Shown piece by piece: positions 10,723 through 21,384 of a DNA stretch of 64,000 nucleotides. This DNA is from Adiantum capillus-veneris (Eukaryota; Streptophyta; Polypodiopsida; Polypodiales; Pteridaceae), in the NCBI GenBank assembly GCA_014529385.2, contig CM043960.1, positions 125,834,043 through 125,898,042 on the forward strand. Direction: 5' to 3'. A program made the position numbers and the translations under genes. Position 1 is the first letter of the stretch; each line of letters opens with the position of its first letter. The notes beneath the pieces were generated by a model. The model did no database searches. It was not told the origin of the DNA and saw only the letters and a program-made list of their open reading frames with translations.

Positions 10723-12438
10723 TTGCTTTTCAGAGGGCCTGAAGATCAAACCATTGATCTGATACCTGGAAGCACGCCACCGAATCGGCCACCTTATCGT
10801 GTGAGCCGAGTACAAAATGAAAAGATTATGAACCAAGTGAAAGACCTCTTGGAAAAGGGTCTTGTCCAACCTAGTACTTCACCGTATTGCTCTCCAATGT
10901 TGTTGGTTTTGAAGAAAGACGGATCTTTGAGAATGTGCATCAATTATAGAGCTCTCAACAAAATCACCATCAAGAACAGATTTCCGATTCCTAGGATCGA
11001 TGATATACTCGACAGGTTACAGGGATCCTCGTGCTTTAGCAGGATTGACTTGAAGAGTAGATATCATCAGATCAAGATCGCGCCAGGAGATGTCTACAAG
11101 ACAGCTTTTCGGACGACTTTTGGGTTATTTGAGTTTTTGGTGATGCCTTTTGGCTTAACCAATGCTCCTGCGACATTTAACCGGATGATGGACAGGATTT
11201 TTCGAGAGTACAGGCTATTTGTTGGCACTTTCTTTGACGACATCATTGTTTTCTCCAAGAATGAGGCAGAACACAGAGATTATCTGCTTCAAGTCTTTCA
11301 AGCATTACGAGATCACACATTAGTGATTAATGCAAAGAAAAGTGAATTTTTCCTACCAGAGATACACTTTTTGGGACACAGTGTGTCAGCAGGAGTGCAA
11401 ATGGACCCGGCCAAGATAGAGACTATCCGTGATTGGCCCGATTTGAGGAATGTCCATGAAGTTAGAAGCTTCTTGGGACTGTGTTCGTACTACAGGCGGT
11501 TCATACGAAAGTTTGCAGAGGTTGCTTCCCCTTTGCATACCTTGACACAGAAAGAAGTACCTTTTTCGTGGGGACCCACAGAGGTGACTGCCTTTCGGAC
11601 ATTGAAAGAGAAATTGACTACGGGACCTATTTTGACTTTGCCGGACTTGCAGAAGTCATTTGGAGTATATTGTGATGCTTGTGGTCGTAGTCTGGGTGTG
11701 GTCTTGATGCAAGAAGGCCATGTCATAGCTTACGAGAGCCGTTTGTTCTCTAGGCCGGAGATGACAGCACAGATCTATGAGAAGGAGCTTTTGGCGGTTA
11801 TCCATGCTCTTACTCAGTGGCGGCACTACCTACTCGGAGCGGATTTTACTGTCTTTACAGACCATCAGAGTTTGCGCTACTTCTTGTCACAGAAGTAGCT
11901 TTCGGAAAAGCAGATGCGGTGGGCGAACATCTTGTCACAGTTCCACTTCCAGATTGTCCATGTGCAGGGACAAAAGAATGTGGTGGCAGATGCTTTGTCT
12001 CGGAAACCGTTGGTTCTGGCTGTTTCCGCGATACATCATAGGAGCTTCGAGGATATGGTCAATCAGTATGCCACAGATACAGATTTTGCAGATATTTTCA
12101 CACGGATACGGGATGGGGAGACAGTAGCTGTATACTCCCTTCGGGAAGGCTACTTGATGAAAAAGACTATGTTGTGCGTTACACAGCCGTTGAGGGATAA
12201 GGTTATGACTAAATGCCACTGTCCACCTTTTACGGGTCACCACGGCATTGCTACCACCATGAAGGGGGTAGAGAGATACTTCTTTGGGCCGAGACTCAAA
12301 AAGGATGTGGAAAAGTTTGTGCGCAGTTGCTTGGTATGCCAGAAGGTCAAGTTTGACAGGCATAAGGCACAGAGATTGTTACAGCCTTTACCCACCCACC
12401 CACCCCTGGGAAAGTATTGCAATGGATTTCATTTTTGA
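10723..12438 (+). pseudogene. Pol: reverse transcriptase, RNase H, integrase zinc region (amber-interrupted)
   Basis: A 391-codon frame (10723-11898) carries a near-complete RT, including [30 protein letters not shown] and VMPFGLTNAPATF. The active-site box is FFDD (11230-11241), where most Ty3 elements have YLDD. RNase H follows (SFGVYCDACGRSLG, then FTDHQSLRYFLSQ). A TAG at 11896-11898 stops it, but the same frame continues without a gap into QMRWANILSQFHFQIVHVQG, and then into the integrase HHCC region ending near 12330 (RSCLVCQKVK). RT and RNase H copy element RNA into DNA. The single nonsense codon is a CAG-to-TAG type change. This is the best-preserved coding stretch in the window. Confidence 0.93.
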
Positions 12439-13380
12439 TCTCCCGAGAACACAGAATGATCACGATGATTTTCTGATTACATGGCACGTCTAAGACGATT
12501 GTCTCCGACAGAGACCCCAGATTTATGAGTTTGTTTTGGAAGGCAATTTGGGAGAACATTGGCCCGCAGTTGCAATTCTCGTCATCGTTCCACTTGCAGA
12601 CTGACGAGCAATTTGAGATTGCCAATTCAGTGATTTTAGATTTATTGAAGTCTTGTATCTCGGATTAGAAGACTCAATGGGAAAAGAACTTACCTTTGGT
12701 GGAATTTACCTACAATAACACGATACACTCTTCGACAGGGAAGACGCCATGTGAGATTGTTGAAAGTGCTGCGAAGGTTCCATCCTTCCTCAGCACGAAG
12801 ATTAGATATTTGAAGCGGATGAATATTCGCAATATTTGGATACGGCTTTTGCCAAGGTTCGCGAGACTTTGCAGGAGTCTCAAGAAAGACAGAAAAAGGC
12901 AGCGGATCGCCATCGTTGCGACTTGAAATTGAAGGAGGATGATTGGGTGCTCTTATGTTTTGAGAAGGCACGCCTACAAAAGAAAAAGGGAAAGGAGAGG
13001 CTTTTTTCAAAGCTTAGTATGCGATACTACGGACCTTTCCAGATCACTGACAAGATAAATGATGTCTCCTTCCGATTGAAACTGCCAGATACTTGGAGGA
13101 TTCACAATGCATTGCATGTGAGTCTCTTGAAACCTGTTAAGGGTGATGTGCCTGATGATGGGGAGCCTGATGAGCAACCCGAAGTGAAAGAAAACGAGGA
13201 GATCCTTGTTCCTGAACAGATTTTGGCACATAATGATTCAAAGAAAGGTAAAGTCCGAAGGCGGTTCTTGGTTTAGTTCATGAACTTTCCTGCATTTGAT
13301 GCGAAGTGGATGGAGGAGGAGGACCTAGCAGATACTCCTCGGATTGTGAAACTTTACCTTGATGTTTTGGTTTAGCATAG
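12400..13380 (+). pseudogene. Pol: integrase core, C-terminal domain and chromodomain-like end, decayed
   Basis: The core starts with WESIAMDFIFDLP (first catalytic Asp). The reading jumps after DDFLIT near 12480 straight to TSKTIVSDRDPRF (second Asp), so about 35-40 residues of the fold are missing. The Glu region reads TDEQFEIANS. VEFTYNNTIHSSTGKTP follows from about 12697. The frame at 12836-13276 has [20 protein letters not shown] (GPY/F motif) and [20 protein letters not shown] stop at 13274 splits the chromodomain-like tail ([10 protein letters not shown], then NFPAFDAKWMEEEDL). Integrase inserts the cDNA and the chromodomain would target chromatin. The deletion and stops make it inactive. 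Confidence 0.85.
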
Positions 13381-13961
13381 TCTACTCCAAACAGAACCCA
13401 GAATTCAGCTTGGCCGGAGATCTGGTGCAGTGGGATGCACAAAAGGGGAGTCACTCCGCTCCCTTGTCAAAAGATGCCTCGATTTTGATACTAAAGTCAC
13501 TGATGTCTCTTTGAGCTTCAGGGATACTGAGAGCTGACAGTATTCTGCTGGATGACTTTATGAAATGGAATTCCTGATAATGATACTGATTTGTTCTTGA
13601 CTTCTTATGAGTGCAGGAACTGATAGCCGAAATGACTGCAGCATTTTGGTCTGATTGATAGATCAATAGACATGGTTGCAATAGGGCTTAGTCAATCGGA
13701 CCTCGATGAGGTCCCGATTGGACCTAGATGTGATTGCTAGCTACATTGCCGATAAATCATGGTCTAAGATCCGAATGAATGTTGAATGTCATGTGATGTC
13801 TGGTGATGTCCTGTGATGTGACTGTCGATTTTGTACATGTGCTAGATGTGTGTTCCTAGTAAGTAGGTACTAACAGTCAGTGTCTGCTAAGACGGTTTAT
13901 GGCTTTTGTCGGTTTTGCAACCGTAATCGCGGTCGATTACAATGCTTTCAAGAGGGGGGTA
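13381..13961 (+). other. 3' untranslated region and polypurine tract of the nested element
   Basis: There is no coding sequence between pol and the 3' LTR. The AAGAGGGGGG run at about 13950-13959, two bases before the LTR, is the plus-strand primer (polypurine tract). Confidence 0.85.
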
Positions 13962-14501
13962 TGTCACAAAGTGATGACGTGGCGGACAGCAGAAACCCTA
14001 ATTTCTGCCAAAAACCCTAAAATTCCTGCAAACCCTAATTTCTGCCAGAAACCCTCATTTTCGGAAATCGCGGAAGCTATAAAAATAATAATAATAATAA
14101 TATTGAAAATGATGAGCGACGTGAATTTTGCTTTTTTTTTATAAAAAAAAAAGAAAAGACTCTCTAAGAGAGAGAGAGAACTGATGCTTTTTATTCTAAA
14201 AGCTTTTGGGGCTCTGCTTTTGGGCATCCCTTGTACCTTTAAATAAGTGGTGAGGGCTTCACTTCTCAAAGCATCTGGACGCAGAGTCTGAGAGTGAAAC
14301 CCTAACCGCTCTCTTGTACTTTGATGATTGATTAATACAAAAAGAAATACCGAAAGGGGCGCAAGTCTTTGGGGCCAATATCTCTAGGCACGGAACTCCG
14401 CCGGGCCAGTGCAAATCTATTGTGATCTGTGAATTGTTTTGAAGTGGTTATTTGGTGCTGTCGCGGTTGATTCTTGACTTGGAGTGTCCAAGTCTGTTAC
14501 A
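13962..14501 (+). repeat. 3' LTR (540 bp)
   Basis: It starts TGTCACAAAG and ends GTCTGTTACA. It is longer than the 5' LTR because it keeps an AT-rich internal segment (about 14080-14205) and an extra AAACCCTAA / AATTTCTGCC unit. Four AAACCCTAA telo-box motifs are visible. Confidence 0.95.
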
Positions 14502-14506
14502 GTAGG
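14502..14506 (+). repeat. Target-site duplication (right), GTAGG
   Basis: Identical to 8197-8201. The following TATCAGATTG continues the host element sequence. Confidence 0.93.
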
Positions 14507-14812
14507 TATCAGATTGTTGCTTGTAGAGGGCGAGGCGAGGCAGAGCTGACTTTGCAAAGAGAAATTTCAGCTGCTACATATGTGGAAAATATGGACACTT
14601 TGCAGCCCAACATCTTGAAAATGTTAAAGTTGATGCGTTTGAAGAGAAAGAGGCAGACCCAATTCCGGTACGTATGATCACCAGGAGTGCTGGAGTCGTT
14701 GTTGAAGAGTTACCGCAGACCCGGTTAAGGAAACGAAGCAAACTGAAGAGGCTCAAAGATGGGAGAAGCAAAGGGCCATTTAGAAGGCCAAGGAGGTAAA
14801 CGAGTAGCAAGA
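14507..14812 (+). pseudogene. Gag continuation of the double-knuckle element, second knuckle
   Basis: The frame ARRGRADFAKRNFSCYICGK carries a second knuckle at 14572-14613, CX2CX4HX4H, with the last Cys replaced by His. It continues to VRMITRSAGVVVEELPQTRL and a Lys/Arg-rich stretch. The same layout (two knuckles, then ITR-x-x and a basic linker) recurs at 41980-42340. Relative to the first knuckle at 8022 the frame is shifted, in addition to the 6.3 kb insertion. Confidence 0.7.
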
Positions 14813-15640
14813 GCAGAGAGCTTTGGCAGCCAAGATCACAAAGTATCTCGCTTAAAAGATGCCAGAGCAGCCTGAATGCTCGGAGGCCAGGACCATCCGC
14901 CAAAGCTTCCAGAGAATTTGAAGACGGAGCTCCCAAAGAGTGAATCTAGTAAGGTAGAAGCTGAAAGGAAAGCCGAGGAACTAGTTAAGGCCTTGGAGGA
15001 GTGCCTAGAAGAGGTTCGGCAAGTCAGGGCAAAACTTAACCGAGGCTGATAAAACGAATCTGAGGACAGAACATGATCAGCAACAACAATCTGATTCCTC
15101 ACCGAAGGATCCATCAGCCCAGGAGATGCAGGAGGAGAGCAGAGGCATGGCATTGTGAAGACAGCTATCCGAAAAGGAAATCCTCCAATTAAGACAGCAG
15201 CTTTGGAAATGAACAAGATGAAATCTATATAAAAGAATTCAAAAGATTCTATAGAATTGGATGACATCATACGAACCTTACCAAAGGCTGCTAAGTTTTA
15301 TCAAAAAGCAGAGGAAGAAGGCATTAGAAGCTATGGCTGTGGATTTGTCTGAAATTAAGGATGATGAAGTGCCACTCATTCAGATCGATTACAAGCTAAG
15401 GAAATAGTGGGAGCCACTGTCAGGAGCAATACTGGATGGCCGAGCTGACGTAAACATCCTCGGAGAGCATGTCAGACAGAAGCTAGGGATTCAAGAGATG
15501 AACCAGCTCCATTCAGAATTAGAATGGCAGATCAGAGAGTGGTCCATGCCAATGGCTTAGTCGAGAACCTACAGATCAGAGTGGGAAGGGAGAAATTCAA
15601 AACCAGCTTTCTTTCTGGTACTCGATATACAAGGAGCTTA
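14813..15640 (+). pseudogene. Linker and protease-like region of the double-knuckle element
   Basis: Stop-broken, Glu/Lys/Gln-rich coding sequence resembling a coiled-coil linker leads to AILDGRADVNILGEHV near 15430. This aligns in position with AILDSGASIAIA of the relative at 43.3 kb. The retropepsin D-S-G-A is here D-G-R-A, so the active site is degraded. Downstream peptides (FLVLDIQGAYSMLLGWPLL) fit the rest of a retropepsin. Exact ends are approximate. Confidence 0.5.
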
Positions 15641-16249
15641 CAGTATGCTATTGGGATGGCCTTTGCTCAGAAGTGTAGGAGCCATTCATGATTTAGCCCA
15701 GGTGTTGACAATTCGAGGACCCAATAGGAGAATCGATGTAAAAACAAATAACACCAGAAGCTGAAAGAAGGCAATGAGACTAGAGGAATTGTTTAGGAAA
15801 TATGGCACGAAAAAGACCAAACGAATGTTGGCGTCAATGAATATATTTCCTATTGCAGAGATAGACCTCAATGAGGTGCTGCTCGATTGAGAGACAACAG
15901 AACATCAAAGGCAACAATATCCAGAGAATTTCACTGAGTTTAACCCAAGAAAAGACCAGTGAATTTGGACGGAAGGTCTCCAAAAGAATCAAGTTAGACA
16001 GTTGAAGACTTCAGACCAGATGAGGGCCATAGGCAAACCAATGCAAACACGTTTGATCGAGGCAGTGGACAAAGTAGAGTTGACAAGACTGGGAAAATTG
16101 AAATCCCTTTAACTAATATGCAGCAGGGATAAGCACAAATAAGGAAGTAGAATCGATGGCAAAGAGAAAAGGTGGTAGACCAAATTGGTTGTTGCCAAAT
16201 GATTAAGAAGTTAAAGAGTAGAATCTTGGTTCAGAGAATAATCCAAAGA

Positions 16250-16905
16250 TGGTCAAAATCAACAAACATATGAAACCAAAGATAAAGAAGAAAGCCAGGC
16301 AGCTGTTCCAAAAGTATAAGGATGTTTTCGCCTGGGAGCATACAAGCCTGAAAGGTGTGGATCCAGAGGTATGCCAACATAGGATACCACTAAAACCAGC
16401 TACATGATCGATAAGGCTCCAGATTTATAGAATGAATCTAAATTACGCCAAGAAGAGATGGACAATTTGTTGAAAGCGGGATTCATTACTGAAGTGGCAA
16501 GCAGTGAGTGGTTGTTTCCGATAGTGGTTGTCCTGAAGAAGAATGGGAAGCTAAGCGTCGGTGTTGATTATCGGAAGTTAAATGCTCAGACCATCAAGGA
16601 CCCCTTTTGGTTTCCATTCACTGATATGAGATTGTTGGCCACGAGATGTACAATTTCATGGATGGATATAGTGGCTAATTGGCATGACAATAAGCTGAAG
16701 GTCAGATGTTTAAGAAAGGGGACTTGGTCTTGCTATGTTAATCAAAATTAGTCTCAAAGAAACCTAATTGAAAATAGCATGGTCAAGGCCATATGAAGTG
16801 GATTGAGTATTCTCGAATGGCACAGTTCGACTGAAGGATTTATCTGGACTGATGCTACCTGGGGTCTATAACAGAGCAAAGATCAAGTTATACTACTCCA
16901 TAGGT
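16250..16905 (+). pseudogene. RT N-terminus fused to integrase C-terminus by internal deletion
   Basis: Peptides KYKDVFAWEHTSLKGVDPE and MDNLLKAGFITEVASSEWL, then VDYRKLNAQTIKDPF, are the start of a Ty3 RT. The frame breaks after FTDM, and within about 50 bases it reads WHDNKLKVRCLRKG. Another frame then gives WSRPYEVD, VFSNGTVRLKDLSG and PGVYNRAKIKLYY, a typical integrase C-terminus. The RT catalytic core, RNase H and integrase core are therefore missing, with the junction near 16672. This marks a long internal deletion in the host element. Confidence 0.75.
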
Positions 16906-17659
16906 TAGATGAACCTCCTGCACCACGAGGGCAAGACAAAGATGAACCTGATTCTGAATGCCAACTATTGGATTTGTTCATGATTAGTCCAAAAGAAGTC
17001 GGGACATCTGAAGGACGGGATGCAAATGATGATTTGAGGATTACCAGAGTCCAAACCAGAGAGTCAATAATCAGAAGGCATTTGAACCTCCTAACGGTCA
17101 GTGGCTGTGCATTAAAGACCGAATCTTCCGCCAGTCACATCAACTTACTCATCGTACGCTTTGCCATCATCATCCAGCAAGTTCTCCTTTTCTGCACAAG
17201 GCTTGTCGCAAGGCTTCGCGATGGTGAGAAGAGGAGCATTGATCTTTCAAGACAACAAGGCAATTATTGACGAGAAATTGAAGAATTACAACAAGTTGTG
17301 GCATCAGCCAAAGCCCAATGTTTTTGTGCCTCATCAGAACAATTAGCAAGCATGTATTTCAACAGAACAAGCGAGCACTGTTAAAGAAATGGGGTATGGA
17401 GGTGGTAGTCGAAGCTACCAGAGTACCATTTGATGCCACCATCATCCGGCAAGTTATTCATATTGATACTAGCACAGTCATCATTAATGGCAGCCATTCC
17501 AGAGCTCAAGGAACTGATCAACTTGGAACACTTAAGATTCCACCCCAAACGGTTCAGAAGACAACACTGAAAAAACTCAAGATAAGCGGAAGTGCTAACA
17601 TTAGTTCAATATTTAGAATTTTAGAAATACAACAAAATTCAAAGAAAGGGAAGGAGGAA
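16906..17659 (+). other. 3' region and polypurine tract of the double-knuckle element
   Basis: Two modest frames (for example 17318-17725) have no recognisable family. A purine run AAAGAAAGGGAAGGAGGAA at 17641-17659 immediately precedes TGTAGACGGTGGG, which fits a polypurine tract followed by an LTR start. Confidence 0.5.
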
Positions 17660-17900
17660 TGTAGACGGTGGGAACGGATCTTATTCAAGCACTTGTACAT
17701 AGTCGGGTCTGGTATTTACAATTAGTGATTACTACAGTAACTGTAACAAGTGTAGTAAGTCGGAACCCACTACGGGTATCTATACTTAGGACCCGCTACT
17801 CTCATTTTGGCATCGCTAGTCTTTAGTCATATTACTCCATTAGGCAGTCTTGAGTCATTGTACTTGTCGAGTTGTTGTTCACAAGGCAAAGGTTTTTCAT
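17660..17900 (+). repeat. Putative 3' LTR start of the double-knuckle element
   Basis: It begins TGTAGACGG directly after the polypurine tract. The other LTR was not found in the window and the 3' end is not defined, so this rests on the tract and the TG start alone. Confidence 0.4.
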
Positions 17901-18567
17901 CTGTTTGAAATTCCGTCACATGACGATTGTATGTTACATTATGGCATTGAGAGCCAGTTTATGGAGCAGGTTGGTTCGACTTGTTCCCGAAGGAAGCACA
18001 CCTGATTCCTACCTAGGTCCTAGAGAAAAGCATGCCTGCTCTTTCTCTCTCCCTCTCTCCAACTAGGAGAGAAAATCAGTTTAGAGAAACAAAATTTTAG
18101 GGAAAAAAAAAACAGCAGTTCTAAAGACAGGTTTTTTGCCAGGAGAAAGAACATTGCTTGCCACTCCTATAGAGAGAGAAAACAATTTTAGAAAGAGAAA
18201 ATCTATGCTATGTTTTTCACTCCTCTTTCCCTCTTTCACACAGATCAGAGACACAAAGTAGTTGCTTTACAATAGCACCGTTGTTTCATACGTTGTTTGT
18301 CTTACCTTGAATTTTCATTCAAAAACCATGCCCCCACAGTCATGACAGTTGTTTGGTAGACAGCAGGGAACCCTAGGAGAGAGCATCTTGTTTGTCCTAA
18401 GGCCACTGTCTTGCTTTGGGGCAGCTAAAACACAAAGATAAATGTAACCATAAAAATGACCAGCATAATGTCATCTTTGCTTTTCACCTTTCACTGGGTT
18501 GTCTAGCCACTGAACACAACACAAAGTAACTACTATGGGCATGCTAAAGAGAGGCATCTCATAAAAT

Positions 18568-18570
<3 letters not shown>
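17901..18570. other. Anonymous sequence
   Basis: CT/GAGA-rich and A-rich stretches with no recognisable gene or terminal repeat. Confidence 0.45.

Positions 18571-18614
<44 letters not shown>
18571..18614. repeat. (CT)22 microsatellite
   Basis: Uninterrupted CT run. A CTT run and another short CT run follow at about 18648-18678. Confidence 0.96.
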
Positions 18615-18617
<3 letters not shown>

Positions 18618-18960
18618 CAAGACATTGCTTCTATGACGTTAAAACACCTCTTCTTCTTCTTCTTCTCTCTCTCTCTCTCAAAAAGAAGCCCAACTGACCT
18701 GCAAGATGTAGCGAAGCGCTCTGAACTCCTGCAATGGTGTTTCTGGCTCTCTGCGTCGCACTAGAAACACCAGAAGTCAGCGCCTGTCGGTTCTTTATCG
18801 TGCAGTCAACTTCCGAGTCGGCCTCTAGGCTAAAAGGTCCACCTTCTATTTTTACCCGCAAGGAAAGCAAATCCATGATATTCTCAAAGCAAAAAAACCC
18901 AGAGGAATAGACATTCTCCAAACTAGTACGCGAAGGCGGCCTCTCTCTCTCCCCCTCTCT

Positions 18961-19278
18961 CCCTCTTTATCGCGTGCGAACAGACTTTTTTTAGTTTTGG
19001 ACTTTAGCTTTCAGGTTGCAGATTGTGACACGTGTAAAGGGATCCCTCTTTCGCCATATTATGTTAATAGATTGGGACTAGAAAGTAAGAAAAGACAAAG
19101 CACGTACTCTAATTTTTATTCGTTAGGTTCAAAAGAGAGCTATTAGAGTCGAGTCCCACATTTATATGTATTCTATAATGGCAAAGGGAGTGCTCTTTAC
19201 ACGTGTCGAAAACTGCGAGATGAAAGCTAAAGTCCAAAAAAAAGACAATCCCCTTTGCGCATGATAAAGAGGGGGGCC
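18961..19278. mobile_element. Foldback / MITE-like element with ~95 bp terminal inverted repeats
   Basis: The left arm CTCTTTATC...TTTTGGACTTTAGCTTTCA...GACACGTGTAAAG...GCCAT (about 18963-19058) is matched in reverse complement by the right arm (about 19177-19272). They share a 19-base identical core and an identical GACACGTGTAAAG. The roughly 110 bp centre is itself partly self-complementary. There is no coding capacity. Outer flanks also share a TAGTACG-like end, so the element may extend to about 18924-19286. No clear target duplication was seen. A non-autonomous inverted-repeat transposon is the simplest reading. Confidence 0.72.
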
Positions 19279-19286
19279 GTACTATA

Positions 19287-19864
19287 TCATAATAATAACA
19301 TTCGTGGTTTCAATTTCATTTGGTTAAGCAATGCAGTTTAATTTGGATATTAACAAGGTTATGAAGACAAGGGCCCCCAAGCATTTTGCTCTATATTACG
19401 AAGGAAAAGGAGAGGATAACCAATGAAAAAGCAAGGGATTGTTTGCACGATCTTGAAGATTGACTTTGAGTCACTAAGAAGGACTTCCCGCTTTACTTCA
19501 TGATCCAAAATTGGTAGCCACCAAAAGATTTTGATTCTCTTTGTTTGCAGTATAAGTGTGTGACCGTTCATTAAGAGTTGATATTATTAATATCCTTAGT
19601 GCATGGGGCACTGAGCTCTTAGTACTTGAAAAAAAGGTATGATTTTAAAGGATGTTGTGCCCTTCATACTTTTAAACTCACTAAAAGATTGAGTAATTAT
19701 AGTTTTCTGTTTGCAAGTCATGTAAGAGACTACAATCATAGCAATAATACCATAGTACTATATACTCCTACTGGGTCTATAGTCCCTATTAAGGCGAATC
19801 TACACGGATGCCGCTATGTCCACGTAGGCTTTTGCTCTCAAAAAAAAAAAAGGCAACACAATTT
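19287..19864. other. Anonymous sequence
   Basis: AT-rich sequence with no recognisable gene. Plus-strand frames are not supported by any family. Confidence 0.45.
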
Positions 19865-20024
19865 CATCGCAGGGCCATGGCTGCCTCTGCATTCGCGATG
19901 CCACAGGGTACACCCCCAACCTCGTCCTTGCTTCTGCTCCTTTCCATCGCACGGCCATGGCCACCTTTGCTTTTGCGACGCCAGAGGGTACACCCCTCTT
20001 GCTCACACCTCACCTCCCTTCCTT
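19865..20024 (+). repeat. Diverged 80 bp tandem duplication
   Basis: CATCGCAGGGCCATGGCTGC at 19865 and CATCGCACGGCCATGGCCAC at 19945 begin two similar units that share the GGGTACACCCC block. The overlapping proline-rich frames derive from this and from a nearby CA run. Confidence 0.8.
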
Positions 20025-20241
20025 ACTGCGCCTCATACCCCCCTGCAGCCCGTCCGCTCACTATCGCCCTCACTCGACGCGTTCCTGCAACCACACACAC
20101 ACACACACACAGAGAGAACCTCCATCTCTCTCAGTGCCTCCAGCATTATCCACCATCTCGCTTGCAGACGAACCCTGGAATCGTCGGACCAATTGCTCAC
20201 GCGAAGCTCTTGCTGACACAACGTGGAGATATATAAAAAAG

Positions 20242-20250
<9 letters not shown>

Positions 20251-20290
<40 letters not shown>
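20251..20290. repeat. (CT)n microsatellite
   Basis: CT run with one interruption (CCCT) near 20259. Confidence 0.95.
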
Positions 20291-20292
<2 letters not shown>

Positions 20293-21230
20293 ACGCTTCC
20301 CCTCAACGTGTCTGTTCCTTGCTTTTCCACTTGAAATGTATGAAAAAGATCTCCCCAGATTCCTTCTAACTAACCAGCTTCCAAAATTGGGCACCCCTAC
20401 TCCCGAGTGATAAAGGCAAGTTGAGAAAAGCCTGCTACATTATCTTCATGGAACCTTTAAGAAGTAAAATGAAATAAACATTTAATTATGACTTCCAAGT
20501 TCTTGTTGTGATAGGTTAATTCATAATAATCCATATAGACAAGTTGATAAAACTTACAACATATGCAACAAGGACTTCAACAATGCTACAAGATAACCTT
20601 CAAAAAACCTTACGCAACCAGATACATGTAGAAGCTTAGGGGCTACAACATGACTCGAGGAGACCTTCACAAAAAGATAAAAACAGACATGATTTGAATT
20701 ACAATTGGATTTCCTTGTAAATGATAAAGGCCAGCGATAGCCTGGTAGGTTCTTGAATATAGTTTGAGATGCAAATTGTATGCTACCCTATGCAATTTGT
20801 ATTGGGGTATGCTACCTCTATACAAAATGTAAAGTAAAGAACACAATTGTGGTACTCTTCATGTCTATCGCTTATGACAATAACTAGCATAATTAAGTTC
20901 CTTATATCAAAGCAATTGACCAAGTATTATTTGCATTACTTGGCAATCAATTTTGCCACCTCCACTCAACAGTGCTCCTTGGGAATACGTATGTTGGGGA
21001 AGGACAGTGCCAACTCCCCACAATACTTACATTTGGTCTTTTCTTTTTCTTGAGATTGACACACACATGGATGGAGTGCAAATATGTGGCCAAATGCCTT
21101 CTCCCTCACCCATAGCACTCCCCCTTCAACAATGGATAAAAAATGGTAATTGCCTTAAAAGAGAAAAGATAATTCTTTGCTCTAGTAGGTCCCCAAAACG
21201 TCGTTTTTAAGGAAACCCATTAATTAGTTT
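20291..21230. other. Anonymous AT-rich sequence
   Basis: No recognisable coding sequence, RNA gene or terminal repeat. Confidence 0.45.
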
Positions 21231-21343
21231 AGGGGGGGAAGAAAGGAAAAGGGAAGGGTGAGGAGAAAGAAAGGAAGAGAAAGAAAAGGGGGGGGGGTGT
21301 GGTGGTGGTGGGGGGTGTGGTGGTGGTTAGGGTAGGGGGGAGT
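21231..21343 (+). repeat. Polypurine then GGT/G-run tract
   Basis: About 65 bases of almost pure A/G are followed by G9, repeated GGTGGTGGT units and further G4-G6 runs. The layout could form triplex or G-quadruplex DNA and is strongly strand-asymmetric. No protein is encoded. Confidence 0.85.
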
Positions 21344-21384
21344 ATTGTTTTTTTTTAATGCTTAAAGGGACCTCAAAGAGCAGC

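Larger units (their letters stand above)
8202..14501 (+). mobile_element. Complete Ty3/gypsy (chromovirus-type) retrotransposon
   Basis: The element is bounded by TG...CA LTRs (389 and 540 bp) with a 5 bp duplication GTAGG on both sides. It contains a 12 nt tRNA-Met primer site, gag with one CCHC knuckle, a protease remnant, RT, RNase H, integrase and a degenerate chromodomain. A polypurine tract precedes the 3' LTR. Gene order PR-RT-RH-IN identifies Ty3/gypsy. Coding regions carry frameshifts, stops and an integrase deletion, so it is inactive. It is inserted inside the gag of another Ty3 element. Its RT resembles that of the element at 58.7-64 kb. Confidence 0.95.

Noticed and set aside
10723-11898. 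Functional reverse transcriptase gene
   Set aside because: The frame is long, but gag, protease and integrase of the same element are broken and the frame ends in a nonsense codon within pol.
17318-17725. 135-codon frame as a host gene
   Set aside because: It overlaps the putative polypurine tract and LTR start of a retroelement and has no recognised domain.
19626-20236. 196-, 142- and 125-codon overlapping frames
   Set aside because: Three overlapping frames are open at once over a tandem duplication and CA run, which points to composition rather than coding.
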